The notes beneath the pieces were generated by a model, which was not told the DNA's origin, did no database searches, and worked only from the letters and a program-made list of their open reading frames with translations. Source: Alteromonas_F sp964429915 (lineage in GTDB: Bacteria > Pseudomonadota > Gammaproteobacteria > Enterobacterales > Alteromonadaceae). From it: a stretch of DNA of 64,000 nucleotides. The DNA lies in the NCBI GenBank assembly GCA_964429915.1, contig CAYSDZ010000007.1, positions 49,134 to 113,133 on the forward strand, written 5' to 3'. This document shows positions 19,096-27,783 of this stretch, in pieces (position 1 is the stretch's first letter; every line of letters starts with the position of its first letter). The translations under genes were made by a program, and so were the position numbers.

Positions 19096-20245
19096 TTAAA
19101 TCAGCACCCAGCCGTTCAGTGGCTTCATTTTTATAGCACCTAGCTCAGTTGGCACATTCCAAGGAAGCAAGGCCTCAAGTTTTTCCGGTGTGCTACCTGC
19201 CTCTGCAATGTTATCGAGGATATATTTGATGTAGCCATAGGGCTTAAGGTGGTTTGCTTTTTTTCTTTTTGGTGTCAGCTGCACGCGTGGCATCAACGAA
19301 CTTACGCCGTGCATGGTCAAGGCACCCAATACGCTTGATATCAGGATTGTCTTTGCACAATACGCCATAGCCAGAATAGCCATCTGCTTGCAGCGTACCA
19401 CTAAAGCCTTTTAATAGGCGTGACGCAACAGCACCGGCTCGCGATGGGTCGTAATGGAACATCACGGATTCTTTATCTGGTGGCCCACCACGTATCACCC
19501 ACATCCATTTGTCAGACGTGGCTTTTTTACCGGTTTCTTTTAACACTTGAAGGCGCGTTTCATCCGCTTGCAGGTAATTATGTTGTTTTTGCGTATCAGC
19601 CATAAGGGTGAGTAACGGCGTCATGGGCTCAAGTAGCTTTATCATCCAATTGGCCATATTGGCTCGATTAATATCTGCGCCATAGCGTTGTAGGATTTTT
19701 TCTTGCCGGTATAAGGGTAATCCATCCGCGTATTTGGCCACAATGATTTGCGCCAATAGCGAGGTAGTCGCGAAGCATTTGCCTAATGGATGTTGAGGCC
19801 GTGTCGCCGCAACGATTTTATCACTGCCGTTTTCTTGCTCGAACACGGCGTTTTCCTGCCAGTGCTCAATCACACGCATTGAGGCGGGTATAAACTCCAA
19901 CTCTTCTTTCACTTTGGTAAAGAAGGTACCGGTCGCTCCCGCTTTTTCTTCCTCGGATAAGGTATGTTTGACTTTGACGCGTTCAAGATGGGGCGCAAAC
20001 TGACGATTGCGCTTTCGGTTTTTCTTGCGAAATTCCCACTGTTCGTCCTGCCCATCGCCTTTGAGGTCATTTGGGAGCTGGTTGAATAGCTCTGTAATCT
20101 CATCCTCAAGCTCTGCTTTTTTGGCAAGCTCCGCTTCATTTTTTATGAGCAACGCAAGCTTTTCCTCTTCATCTAAAGAGGCATAATTCATCTGATTTTG
20201 TTGATGTTTTTGCGTCGTTTGCATAGAGCGCATTGTGCCAAACAC
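19096..20245 (-). pseudogene. tnpC: IS66 transposase TnpC, internally deleted and frameshifted
   Basis: The first 330 residues are normal IS66 TnpC: an N-terminal coiled coil, then the DDE domain with LQADETRLQVL (first Asp), GTLQADGYSGYGVL (second Asp) and CLDHARRKFVDA. In an A-rich run near 19255-19270 the frame is lost; the adjacent frame continues at once with KANHLKPYGYIKYILDNIAE and ends LLPWNVPTELGAIKMKPLNG-WVLI, the usual C-terminal end. About 100 residues, including the catalytic Glu, are missing between them, so this copy should be inactive. Confidence 0.8.
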
Positions 20246-20258
20246 ACCCTAACAATCC

Positions 20259-20624
20259 CTAAAAAACAGAAGAATAATGCAATTTTTTATGCCCTTGAAG
20301 CCGCATAATATCGAGCCCGTCGAGTAAAAAGTTTATCTGCTGACCGGTCAATGAAATTAGCCTATCTGATGTATCAGGCCAGATGAATTTGTCCTTTGCC
20401 AGTGCTTTGTAGTACAGCACAAATCCATTGTTTTCCCACATCAACATTTTGATGCGATTGCGAAACCGATTGGTAAAAACAGACAACCCACCATCAAACG
20501 GATTATGCTCAAGCTCTTGCTCTACAATCGTTGCCAACCCATGACTCTGCTTCCTGAAATCTATCGCTTCGCGGTACAGATAAATCCTCGGCATAGCCAA
20601 TGATGGACGAAGATGATACGCCAT
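20259..20624 (-). CDS. tnpB: IS66 family accessory protein TnpB
   Basis: A 121-residue IS66 Orf2 protein: IYLYREAIDFRKQSHGLATI, NPFDGGLSVFTNRFRNRIK and the WENNGFVLYYK segment are characteristic. The protein may start at the inner ATG near 20594 (MPRIYLYRE). It overlaps the tnpA stop by one base (TAATG), as is usual for IS66. Its role in transposition is poorly defined. Confidence 0.85.
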   Translation of the reverse strand: MAYHLRPSLAMPRIYLYREAIDFRKQSHGLATIVEQELEHNPFDGGLSVFTNRFRNRIKMLMWENNGFVLYYKALAKDKFIWPDTSDRLISLTGQQINFLLDGLDIMRLQGHKKLHYSSVF

Positions 20625-20947
20625 TACAATTGCACCAATAGCTCGCTAATGATATCAACATTGCTTTGGTCAATACCGCTAATGACCAACCCACTGGGCA
20701 AAGATAAAGATAACCCTGAACTCGGCTCTGGCATCATAACGTGGGCAAAACCCTTTTGCGTTGGCAACGTCGACGTTTTTGCATTGTCTCGAGGGGCGCA
20801 AAACTTTTGTCGCCAGTACATAAACTGAGGGTATACCAGCTCATGTGTTTTACAGTATGCTGCACCTGATTGTGAAGATGTTTCCCACGCCCTAACATGG
20901 CCTTGCCAAAACGCACTCACTTCTTGTGATTTGGATGCTGCGTTCAT
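20624..20947 (-). CDS. tnpA: IS66 family accessory protein TnpA
   Basis: A 107-residue protein opening with SQEVSAFWQGHVRAWETSS and GAAYCKTHELVYPQFMYWRQ, typical of the small IS66 first gene, which has a helix-turn-helix fold. It lies just inside the right inverted repeat and is followed directly by tnpB. Confidence 0.8.
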   Translation of the reverse strand: MNAASKSQEVSAFWQGHVRAWETSSQSGAAYCKTHELVYPQFMYWRQKFCAPRDNAKTSTLPTQKGFAHVMMPEPSSGLSLSLPSGLVISGIDQSNVDIISELLVQL

Positions 20948-21032
20948 TGCTGTCTCCGATAAAATTTAATCTCGGAGGAAATTGTCGGTGAAAAGATCAC
21001 CGCGGGATAGATGCTGATTTAAGAGCGCTTAC

Positions 21033-21252
21033 CCTTCTTCCGTTTTGATACATTTGCTGGTTTTGCCGTTACTACTATTTTTGACAGCCTTTTTGCGTGT
21101 TTCTCATAACCTTAATGCTCATCCACTTCAGCATTCAACGCAGCTTCAATAGTGATTTTCTTCAGTATTTGACTAAATTCGTTTAAGTCTTCAGGTGATT
21201 TAATACCTTTGACTGTTTCCTGGGCGAAAGCTTCTAACTCTTTATGATTCAT
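21033..21252 (-). pseudogene. IS256-family transposase N-terminal remnant
   Basis: Minus-strand reading from ATG 21252 gives MNHKELEAFAQETVKGIKSP, DLNEFSQILKKITIEAALNA and EVDEH, then a TAA where the family has leucine, then GYEKHAKRLSK. After an A-run the frame shifts and NGKTSKCIKTEEG appears, also family-typical. It is cut at 21033 by the end of the IS66 element, which probably inserted into it. Non-functional. Confidence 0.75.
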
Positions 21253-21311
21253 TTGCATCTGCCTAGCCTTAACTCCAAATAGAGTTATTTAATATATGCA
21301 GTTAAACAAAA

Positions 21312-21578
21312 TTAGTTACAGGCTCTTGACGCTGCCAGTCGAAGTCGGATCTTCTCTGGTAAATACTTTTCGACCGCTTTACCCGTGAAAGCCCACACCA
21401 ATAAAGCAGACCACGCGATTACCGACAAGCCCGCTGGAATACAAGCTAATGCAATGAGCTTTACCTGATTTCGATTAAAAATAAACGCAACTAGCACAGG
21501 TAAAAACCATACAAACACTAATAATGCGCCTACTAACACCATTTGTACGCCAGAGACATTTTCAAAAAATTCACTCAT
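21312..21578 (-). CDS. Superinfection-immunity-like small membrane protein
   Basis: An 88-residue protein with two membrane segments and the pattern FLPVLVAFIFNRNQVKLIAL followed by GLSVIAWSALLVWAFTG, resembling the superinfection immunity protein family (Pfam PF14373, named from T4 Imm). In T4 this family blocks DNA entry of related phages; in bacterial chromosomes the role is generally unknown. A 75-bp copy of its 3' end lies at 17592-17666. Confidence 0.65.
   Translation of the reverse strand: MSEFFENVSGVQMVLVGALLVFVWFLPVLVAFIFNRNQVKLIALACIPAGLSVIAWSALLVWAFTGKAVEKYLPEKIRLRLAASRACN
21328..21402 (-). repeat. 75-bp repeat, copy inside the intact gene
   Basis: Exact partner of 17592-17666. 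This copy lies inside an intact reading frame, so it is likely the source and the other is the derived fragment. Confidence 0.85.
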
Positions 21579-21801
21579 ATTTTGTTCACCTTATTTTAGA
21601 TTCAATTAGGTAGTCAGCATCTTTTCGATTTAATTACAATTTTCCTAAAATTCGTTACACCCTAAAAGACATTGTCGTTCAACGGCATACAACAAGCGCT
21701 AGTACACTCAGTTCCCTTTATATTTTGGCGATTAAACGTTTTTCAGTTAAAGTTTATACGCTCTCAATATTATGTATATGTCTAAGTAGAAAAACGCCAA
21801 C

Positions 21802-22884
21802 ATGATCATAAGTAAACACGCGTCCGAACGACTTGCCGTGATTCGATTTCCGCTCATTGTAGGCGTGGTGTTCATTCATGCGTATGGCGGTTTGGTTAAT
21901 TTAAAAAACACACAATCTGGTGTCGAGCAGGTAGGCTTTTTTTCTCAAATTTTACAAGAATTTATTTCCCATGGTGTTGCAAGGGTAGCAGTACCTTTAT
22001 TTTTTTTGATGTCTGGTTATTTGTTTTTTTTAGGTTTTAAGGGATCGTTTGAATCGTTCAAAAACAAGGCGAAAAGTCGTTTTAAAAGTTTAGTCATTCC
22101 TTTCCTATTTTGGAATGCGTTTGTCATGCTGCTGTATTTTTGTGCACAATCATTCCCTGCAACCAGTCACTACTTTTCAGGTAGTATTCAGACCATTTCA
22201 AGCTATTCATTGTATGATTTTTTTAATGCCTTTTTTGGTTTTACTCAATCTCCTATCGCCTATCAGTTCTGGTTTATTCGAGATTTAGTGGTTATCTTGT
22301 GTATGGCGCCCTTGCTTTACGCTTTACTACGTACAAAGTATCTCGGTGAACTCGTCTTAGCCATGTTAGCGTTAGTTTGGTTTATCGGTCTATGGCCGAT
22401 TTATGTGCCTTCCATTGCTGCTCTTTTTTTCTTTTATTTAGGCGCATTGCTTGGACAACGAAATGGCAACTTATTTTGTGTTGACCGTTTCGGTAAACCC
22501 ATAGCTGCAAGTTATGCTGTTATGTTATTTTTTGACATACTTACCAAATCTTATGCATTTAATGAGTACATTCATAACTTGGGGGTGATGTTGGGCATGG
22601 CCACTGCGTTATATTTTTCAAAATGGGTCATTGCACAAAAACGCTTAAAAAACACCTTAATTCGCTTATCGACTGTCAGTTTTTTTATTTTTGCTGTGCA
22701 CGAACCTATGCTAACCATAAGTAAAAAGTTGAGTTATCGTATGCTTCAACCATCCTCAGACATCACTATTTCTTTGCTTTATCTTTCTTTGCCCACTGCT
22801 ATCATCTTATTGGCCATCTATTTCCATGGATTAATTAAGAAGGTCATGCCAAACTTTTTAACGCTTGTATCAGGTGGACGATAA
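21802..22884 (+). CDS. Acyltransferase family 3 membrane protein
   Basis: A 360-residue polytopic protein of the acyltransferase 3 family (Pfam PF01757), which O-acylates surface sugars and lipids. Visible features are the N-terminal RLAVIRFPLIVGVVFIHAYG (family arginine and histidine), VPLFFLMSGYLFF, YQFWFIRDLVV and about ten hydrophobic segments. It is followed after 3 bases by an SDR gene, probably co-transcribed. Substrate not predictable. Confidence 0.8.
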   Translation: MIISKHASERLAVIRFPLIVGVVFIHAYGGLVNLKNTQSGVEQVGFFSQILQEFISHGVARVAVPLFFLMSGYLFFLGFKGSFESFKNKAKSRFKSLVIPFLFWNAFVMLLYFCAQSFPATSHYFSGSIQTISSYSLYDFFNAFFGFTQSPIAYQFWFIRDLVVILCMAPLLYALLRTKYLGELVLAMLALVWFIGLWPIYVPSIAALFFFYLGALLGQRNGNLFCVDRFGKPIAASYAVMLFFDILTKSYAFNEYIHNLGVMLGMATALYFSKWVIAQKRLKNTLIRLSTVSFFIFAVHEPMLTISKKLSYRMLQPSSDITISLLYLSLPTAIILLAIYFHGLIKKVMPNFLTLVSGGR

Positions 22885-22887
22885 ATA

Positions 22888-23742
22888 ATGCAAACCATCG
22901 CCATAACGGGTGTAACATCTGGCTTCGGCACAGAATGGCTATATGCCTTGGATTCAAAACTGAACGGTAATTTTTTTATTCTTGCTAGAAATGTTGATAA
23001 ATTACAAAAGCTTATTAATTCCCGTCCGCTGAAAAATCGCTTTCAAGTCATAGAGTGCGACTTTATGGACTTGCGTTCAGTAAAAAACGCAGCTGCATAT
23101 ATCAGCTCTCAGACAGATTTTTTGAGCATGCTAATCAACAATGCGGGAGTTTGGTCGAATACAGACATCAGTTTATCAAAGGACAGTGTTGAACAAACTT
23201 TCGCTGTCAACCAACTTGCTTCATACGTGTTAACGGGTTATTTGTTGCCATTGCTTGTGAAATCAGGAGTGGGTCGTATAGTCAATACCGCCTCTTTTCG
23301 TCATAAAGACGCCAGAGTAAATAAGCAAGACATTGAACTACGAGATAGTTTCAATGCAGAGCAAGCTTATTGTAATAGCAAATTATTTAATGTGTTATTT
23401 ACTCGATATTTAGCTGAAAATTATAGCAGTAAGGGGGTTGCAAGCTATTGTTTCGACCCCGGCATTGTCGACACACCGATGCTTAAACAAGGGTTTCCCA
23501 GACATCTCAAATTTATTTATCCTGCGTTTCGGAAACTCATCGCTCGCTCTCCCAAAAAAGGAGCCGAGACAGGCATTTATTTGTGTACTGAATCTTCAGA
23601 AAACCTTGTTTCAGGTGAATACTACAAAGACATGCGGATAAAACCTGTCAGTAGTCAGGCCAACGATAGGGCTTTAGGAAAATGGTTGTGGGCACAATGC
23701 GAACAAATATCGGGATTTACGTATCCGCAAATTAATAAATAG
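22888..23742 (+). CDS. Short-chain dehydrogenase/reductase
   Basis: A 284-residue SDR resembling the retinol dehydrogenase/WWOX subgroup: cofactor loop TGVTSGFG at residues 7-14, NNAG in strand 4, catalytic serine in NTASF and YCNSK for the YxxxK pair, then DPGIVDTPML. A GGTGG ribosome site precedes the ATG, 3 bases after the acyltransferase stop. Substrate unknown. Confidence 0.85.
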   Translation: MQTIAITGVTSGFGTEWLYALDSKLNGNFFILARNVDKLQKLINSRPLKNRFQVIECDFMDLRSVKNAAAYISSQTDFLSMLINNAGVWSNTDISLSKDSVEQTFAVNQLASYVLTGYLLPLLVKSGVGRIVNTASFRHKDARVNKQDIELRDSFNAEQAYCNSKLFNVLFTRYLAENYSSKGVASYCFDPGIVDTPMLKQGFPRHLKFIYPAFRKLIARSPKKGAETGIYLCTESSENLVSGEYYKDMRIKPVSSQANDRALGKWLWAQCEQISGFTYPQINK

Positions 23743-23760
23743 ATTAAGGTAAGGCAAAGA

Positions 23761-23967
23761 AACGTTCAAGGTAATCAGATATTTTTACAAAAGTGCTGGA
23801 ACGTGAGTGATGTAAGTTCAGTGAGTAAAATAAAGCGTCAAAAAACAAGGATGTTTTTTGTCGAGCGCCATAGGGATATGCTTGCAGCGTCTTTATTTTA
23901 CTCACTGAACTTACATCGCTAAGCTTACTCCAAGATAAAGTAAAAATATATGATTGCCCTGAACGTT
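23761..23967. repeat. Structured hairpin repeat, copy 1 (variable stems, conserved core)
   Basis: Outer inverted arms pair AACGTTCAAGGTAATCA (23761 on) with the segment ending at 23967 (about 28 bases, few mismatches). Inside is an unpaired zone of about 20 bases per side, then a perfect 27-bp stem (23809-23835 with 23891-23917), then a core at 23832-23900 with a small CAAAAAACA / TGTTTTTTG hairpin and CGAGCGCCATAGGGATATGC. The core is nearly identical to that of the copy at 34141-34346, whereas the stems are unrelated. It lies between two plus-strand genes and may also act as a terminator. Confidence 0.85.
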
Positions 23968-23989
23968 AATAATGAAAGAAGGATTTAGC

Positions 23990-24766
23990 ATGAAAAACAT
24001 TCTTTTTGGCTTGTTAGGCTTGGCCTACACTGTACATTGTTTAGCTGCACCTGAGTTAAAAGGCAGCCCACAGGAATTGAAAGGCTTTCTTTATCCTAAC
24101 GATAATATTGTGTCTATAAGTGCCTTTGCCGAAGAGAAAGCTTATTCGGACCGGGCTATCGTAAGCCTAGTGATCACCACCGAAAGCAAACAATTGTCAG
24201 AGGCTATTGGTGAAAACAGTGATTTAAGAGCGAAAATCACAAAAACGCTAGTAGACACTGGGATTAACGAGAGTGCGATCAAAAGCTCAAAGTTTTCGTC
24301 TTCTCCTCAGTATGGGTGGTTTGGCAGCAAGCCGGCCAGTTACGAGGTAGTTAACCGAATGGCAGTGACAATTAGCGACGGAACACATTTGAAAACCATC
24401 GCGGAATTGGCTGATCAATCATCAGATATTGAATTAGCTGACACTGAATTTGAACACAGTAAAAAAGACGAATTTAACCAAAAAGTTAAAGCCAAAGCGC
24501 TGGATAAAATACTGAAACAAAAAGAATTCTATGAAAGCAGTTTGGGCGTTACCTTAACTACAGTAGGCATTCGCGACTCTAATATTCAACATATGGGAAC
24601 CCGAGGAGCGCGACTACGTGAAAATAAGATGGACAGCTATGCGACGGCAGAAGTCAGTTTAGCGCCTGCAAGTTCAGTCAAAAGAACGCGAGAACAAGCT
24701 GAATCATCCTTTGACGAAATCCTCTATCACGCTAACTTGGCGGTAGAATTTAAGATTACTCACTAA
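23990..24766 (+). CDS. Exported SIMPL (DUF541) domain protein
   Basis: About 258 residues from ATG 23990, which follows GAAGGA; an upstream ATG at 23972 is less likely. A signal peptide (MKNILFGLLGLAYTVHCLAA) leads into a SIMPL domain with the usual VSISAFAEEKAYSDRAIVSL opening. Proteins of this family (Escherichia coli YggE, Brucella BP26) are periplasmic, and form ring-shaped oligomers in BP26; exact role unclear. Confidence 0.8.
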   Translation: MKNILFGLLGLAYTVHCLAAPELKGSPQELKGFLYPNDNIVSISAFAEEKAYSDRAIVSLVITTESKQLSEAIGENSDLRAKITKTLVDTGINESAIKSSKFSSSPQYGWFGSKPASYEVVNRMAVTISDGTHLKTIAELADQSSDIELADTEFEHSKKDEFNQKVKAKALDKILKQKEFYESSLGVTLTTVGIRDSNIQHMGTRGARLRENKMDSYATAEVSLAPASSVKRTREQAESSFDEILYHANLAVEFKITH

Positions 24767-24777
24767 TCACTAATGCA

Positions 24778-25152
24778 ATGAATTTAAATCAGGTTACGCT
24801 TCCCGTAAAAAATATGCCCGAAGCGGTCGATTTTTATCTTTCTCTCGGTTTCACGCTGATTGTTGATACGCCTCATTATGCCCGATTTAGCTGCCCTGTG
24901 GGACAGTCGACATTTTCCTTGGCATTAGAAAATGGGGCGTTTACCAACGGCGCAATTATTTACTTTGAGCATGAACAACTCGAAGACTGGGTAAACGCCT
25001 TGGTCAGCAAAGGTATTGTGTTCGAGCAAATGCCTACTGATCAGCGTTATTTGTGGCGAGAAGCCGTATTGAAAGACCCATCAGGCAATAAAATCAAACT
25101 CTTTTGGGCCGGTGAGAATCGACTAAACCCACCGTGGAAAGTCATTGCTTAA
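24778..25152 (+). CDS. VOC superfamily (glyoxalase-like) protein
   Basis: A 124-residue vicinal oxygen chelate fold protein: LNQVTLPVKNMPEAVDFYLS, ALENGAF in the middle and LKDPSGNKIKLFWAGENRLN at the end, with the likely metal-binding Glu/His positions only partly conserved. Reaction unknown. It lies 11 bases after the SIMPL gene and just before a phosphatase-like gene. Confidence 0.8.
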   Translation: MNLNQVTLPVKNMPEAVDFYLSLGFTLIVDTPHYARFSCPVGQSTFSLALENGAFTNGAIIYFEHEQLEDWVNALVSKGIVFEQMPTDQRYLWREAVLKDPSGNKIKLFWAGENRLNPPWKVIA

Positions 25153-25156
25153 CCCT

Positions 25157-25717
25157 ATGGAAATCATTTTAATTCGACATGGAAAACCTGAATCGGCAAC
25201 AAATCAAAGCTGTACTGCCGAACAATTTCATCAGTGGGTAAAACGGTATAAACATGCTCCCATTGATAAAAACAGTAGCCCTAACCGCGAGCAAATGAAA
25301 CACTTCGAAGGATTTCATTTAATCTCAAGCGCACTTCCAAGAGCAAAATCATCGGCTTTAATTGCATTTAATCGCACACCGCAACAAAGCTATGCGTGGT
25401 TCAATGAAATGGATATTCCAAGGTATAAATTACCGTTAAGACTAAACGCATGGACATGGGTGTATCTTTGTCGAGCGTTGTGGACCTTGGGAGTAAAAGG
25501 GAAATTTGAATCGTACAAAGAAGCCAAACAAAGAGCACAATCGGCAACTTCCGAACTTGAGGCATTGGCTCGCGAGCACAAAACCTTGGTTGCTGTTGGG
25601 CATGGCTATATGAACTTGCATATAAGACGGTATTTAAAAAAAAGAGGGTGGACCGTGACTGAAAAAAGTAATCAATATTGGGGTGTGTCAAAACTTATTT
25701 TTAATCAGTCGACCTAG
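25157..25717 (+). CDS. Histidine phosphatase family protein
   Basis: About 186 residues from ATG 25157 (a TTG at 25145 overlapping the preceding gene is the alternative). The N-terminal MEIILIRHGKPE contains the catalytic RHG, LISSALPRAKSSAL has the conserved SxLxRAxxSA pattern, and VGHGYMNLHIRR supplies the second catalytic histidine. Length fits the small branch of the family. Substrate unknown. Confidence 0.82.
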   Translation: MEIILIRHGKPESATNQSCTAEQFHQWVKRYKHAPIDKNSSPNREQMKHFEGFHLISSALPRAKSSALIAFNRTPQQSYAWFNEMDIPRYKLPLRLNAWTWVYLCRALWTLGVKGKFESYKEAKQRAQSATSELEALAREHKTLVAVGHGYMNLHIRRYLKKRGWTVTEKSNQYWGVSKLIFNQST

Positions 25718-25726
25718 GTAAGCGTT

Positions 25727-26674
25727 ATGTCTTCAGACCAAACAAATCCTTGCTACGAAACACTATTGGGCGAACTAGCTATTTTACCCTCGGAACAGGT
25801 TAACCCAAATAGCGAGCAGCTAGACACACTCAATACCTTTGATTTACTAACCCTTATCAATCAACAAGATCACTTAGTTGCGCCTGCGATAAAGGCCGTC
25901 ATACCGCACATTGCAGAGTGTGTCGAACACGCCGTTAAGTCTATAAAAAGCGGAGGCAGACTTATTTATATCGGCGCAGGCACCAGTGGTCGCCTAGGCA
26001 TTCTAGATGCGGCTGAATGTCGCCCTACTTTTAGTGTGCCAGATAATATCGTGGTGGGCCTAATTGCAGGCGGTGAAGCGGCGATCCAACATGCTGTAGA
26101 AGGTGCAGAAGACAATGCAGAACAGAGCGTGAGAGATCTCAAAGCTGTGCACCTTTGTTCGCGGGATACCTTAGTGGGTATTGCAGCAAGTGGCCGAACG
26201 CCCTACGTGATCGCTGCGCTAGACTATGCCAAATCGATTGGCGTGAAAACCGTAAGTATCACTACCAATAAAGCCGCACCCATGCTTGCGACAAGTGACG
26301 TGGGTATTGCAGCAGATGTCGGGCCAGAAGTGCTCACCGGTTCAACCCGAATGAAAGCAGGCACGGCACAGAAATTGATTTTAAATATGATCAGCACCGC
26401 TACAATGGTGAAATTAGGCAAAACCTACGGGAACTTGATGGTAGATGTAAACGCCAGCAACGCCAAGTTGAAAGCGCGTGCCATCCGCATTGTTATGCAG
26501 GCCACAGAATGCAGTAGCCACGAGGCTCAGCGTGCACTGACACTTGCCAACGACCAAGCAAAACTGGCGATACTTATCGTGTTAACGGGCCTTTCCGCTG
26601 AGCAAGCGAGTAAACTGCTAAGTGAACACAATGGTTATGTTAGACAAGCACTTAGTGAGCAGATGAATAACTAA
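25727..26674 (+). CDS. murQ: N-acetylmuramic acid 6-phosphate etherase
   Basis: MurQ removes the lactyl ether from MurNAc-6-phosphate to give GlcNAc-6-phosphate in cell wall recycling. The 315-residue protein has the SIS domain, GAGTSGRLGILDAAECRPTF with the catalytic Glu, GIAASGRTPYV, and STRMKAGTAQKLILNM. It starts 9 bases after the phosphatase-like gene. No murP or anmK lies next to it in the window. Confidence 0.95.
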   Translation: MSSDQTNPCYETLLGELAILPSEQVNPNSEQLDTLNTFDLLTLINQQDHLVAPAIKAVIPHIAECVEHAVKSIKSGGRLIYIGAGTSGRLGILDAAECRPTFSVPDNIVVGLIAGGEAAIQHAVEGAEDNAEQSVRDLKAVHLCSRDTLVGIAASGRTPYVIAALDYAKSIGVKTVSITTNKAAPMLATSDVGIAADVGPEVLTGSTRMKAGTAQKLILNMISTATMVKLGKTYGNLMVDVNASNAKLKARAIRIVMQATECSSHEAQRALTLANDQAKLAILIVLTGLSAEQASKLLSEHNGYVRQALSEQMNN

Positions 26675-27684
26675 AAATCACACGCTATTCGATTCGCAAT
26701 ATTTGGCTCATCAATCAGTTTTCCAAGATCAGATGACAGTGATGATAACGGCCTTATAAATTTTGTCCCATTTATGTTGACTGGCAATTCATCTAAGCCA
26801 CCATAATAAGAAACAACCTCATCAAATGTATTGGTTTCGTCAGCTATTTGTTGCTCGGAGATAGGGATATTGGGTAAATACATTGCCAAAAAGCCTACTC
26901 GTTGAAAGTTTCGAATTTTAGCGGTACTTGTAAATTCATTGCTATCAGTGAAAAATCCAACGCCAATAATGTCGGTAGTATAACCTGAGGCGAGTAATCG
27001 CTCTCTAGCAAAGTTTGATTTAACCGAGAGCCAAAGATTATTCGGTAGACACATCAAAACGAAATCACCATACGATTGTATTTTTGGATTATGGGTTTTG
27101 AAAAAGTTTTTACCATCAATAAAGCCCTCAAGTGCTTTTTGGATAAGCGCCTCAGAAAAACTCCCTAAGTTAGAGACTCCACTCTGTTGCTCGCTAGGGG
27201 TGAGTGCTCTTGTCCATCGCTGCCTATTAATCTTGTCATAGAACTGTTTCGCTAATACAAAGTTATTTGCATTAATTGGCTCGGACAAATGAACTTCCAC
27301 AGACTTTACAGCTATCGACGCTAATAAGTTTATATTGGTGATTAAGCTACTGTATTCTGGGAAGTATTGGAGAAAAAACATTAATCCTCTGTGTGCACCC
27401 GTCTTGTTCCATTGACTGCCAGTAATAGATTTTCCGTCAATACCAATGCTTTTGATTCTAGCTATTGCGTCTAATGGCACGCTAGCGATGATATTTTCAA
27501 TTTCAGGCTTTATTTGATCAAAATCAATATGTGAATAAGTCGTGGTTTCGGAATCGATATAAGCAAGCAAAAGCTTTTGCATTGGCGACAGAAAAGTATC
27601 AAAAATGATTTGTGTACTCTCACTATCTTCGGCACTGTATGGGCTTGTCGGCTCTTCGATGACTTCCATGTTTAAAACTTTCAT
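26671..27684 (-). CDS. Probable type II restriction endonuclease
   Basis: A 337-residue protein divergent from a DNA cytosine methyltransferase, the usual layout for a type II system. A plausible PD-(D/E)xK core reads YGDFVLMCLPNNLWLSVKSN followed by FARERLLASG: Asp in a strand, then SVK with the catalytic lysine. I cannot assign the recognition site or subtype. It overlaps the 3' end of murQ by 4 bases in convergent orientation. ATG 27684 follows TTAGGTG. Confidence 0.7.
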   Translation of the reverse strand: MKVLNMEVIEEPTSPYSAEDSESTQIIFDTFLSPMQKLLLAYIDSETTTYSHIDFDQIKPEIENIIASVPLDAIARIKSIGIDGKSITGSQWNKTGAHRGLMFFLQYFPEYSSLITNINLLASIAVKSVEVHLSEPINANNFVLAKQFYDKINRQRWTRALTPSEQQSGVSNLGSFSEALIQKALEGFIDGKNFFKTHNPKIQSYGDFVLMCLPNNLWLSVKSNFARERLLASGYTTDIIGVGFFTDSNEFTSTAKIRNFQRVGFLAMYLPNIPISEQQIADETNTFDEVVSYYGGLDELPVNINGTKFIRPLSSLSSDLGKLIDEPNIANRIACDF

Positions 27685-27783
27685 TTTGCACCTAATTTAT
27701 ACTCAAAAAATAGTTATACTTTATTGACTGTCTTTTTATACAGCGGTAAGCTACAGGGAATGTAACCGGATACGAAAAATTTA

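Larger units (their letters stand above)
19086..21032 (-). mobile_element. IS66-family insertion sequence with internal deletion
   Basis: Bounded by inverted repeats beginning GTAAGCG: left GTAAGCGATCTTAAATCAGC at 19086 and right, read inward, GTAAGCGCTCTTAAATCAGC at 21032. It holds the three IS66 genes tnpA, tnpB and tnpC on the minus strand. At about 1.95 kb it is shorter than the usual 2.4-2.6 kb because tnpC lacks an internal piece. The 8-base flanks (ATTAAATG and CCTTCTTC) do not match, so no target duplication remains. Confidence 0.85.

Noticed and set aside
19381..19400. GCTTGCAGCG inside the IS66 transposase as a third copy of the hairpin core
   Set aside because: Only a ten-base match within coding sequence; no inverted arms.
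26671..27684. Assigning a recognition sequence to the endonuclease
   Set aside because: The core motif is visible, but specificity cannot be read from sequence without database comparison.
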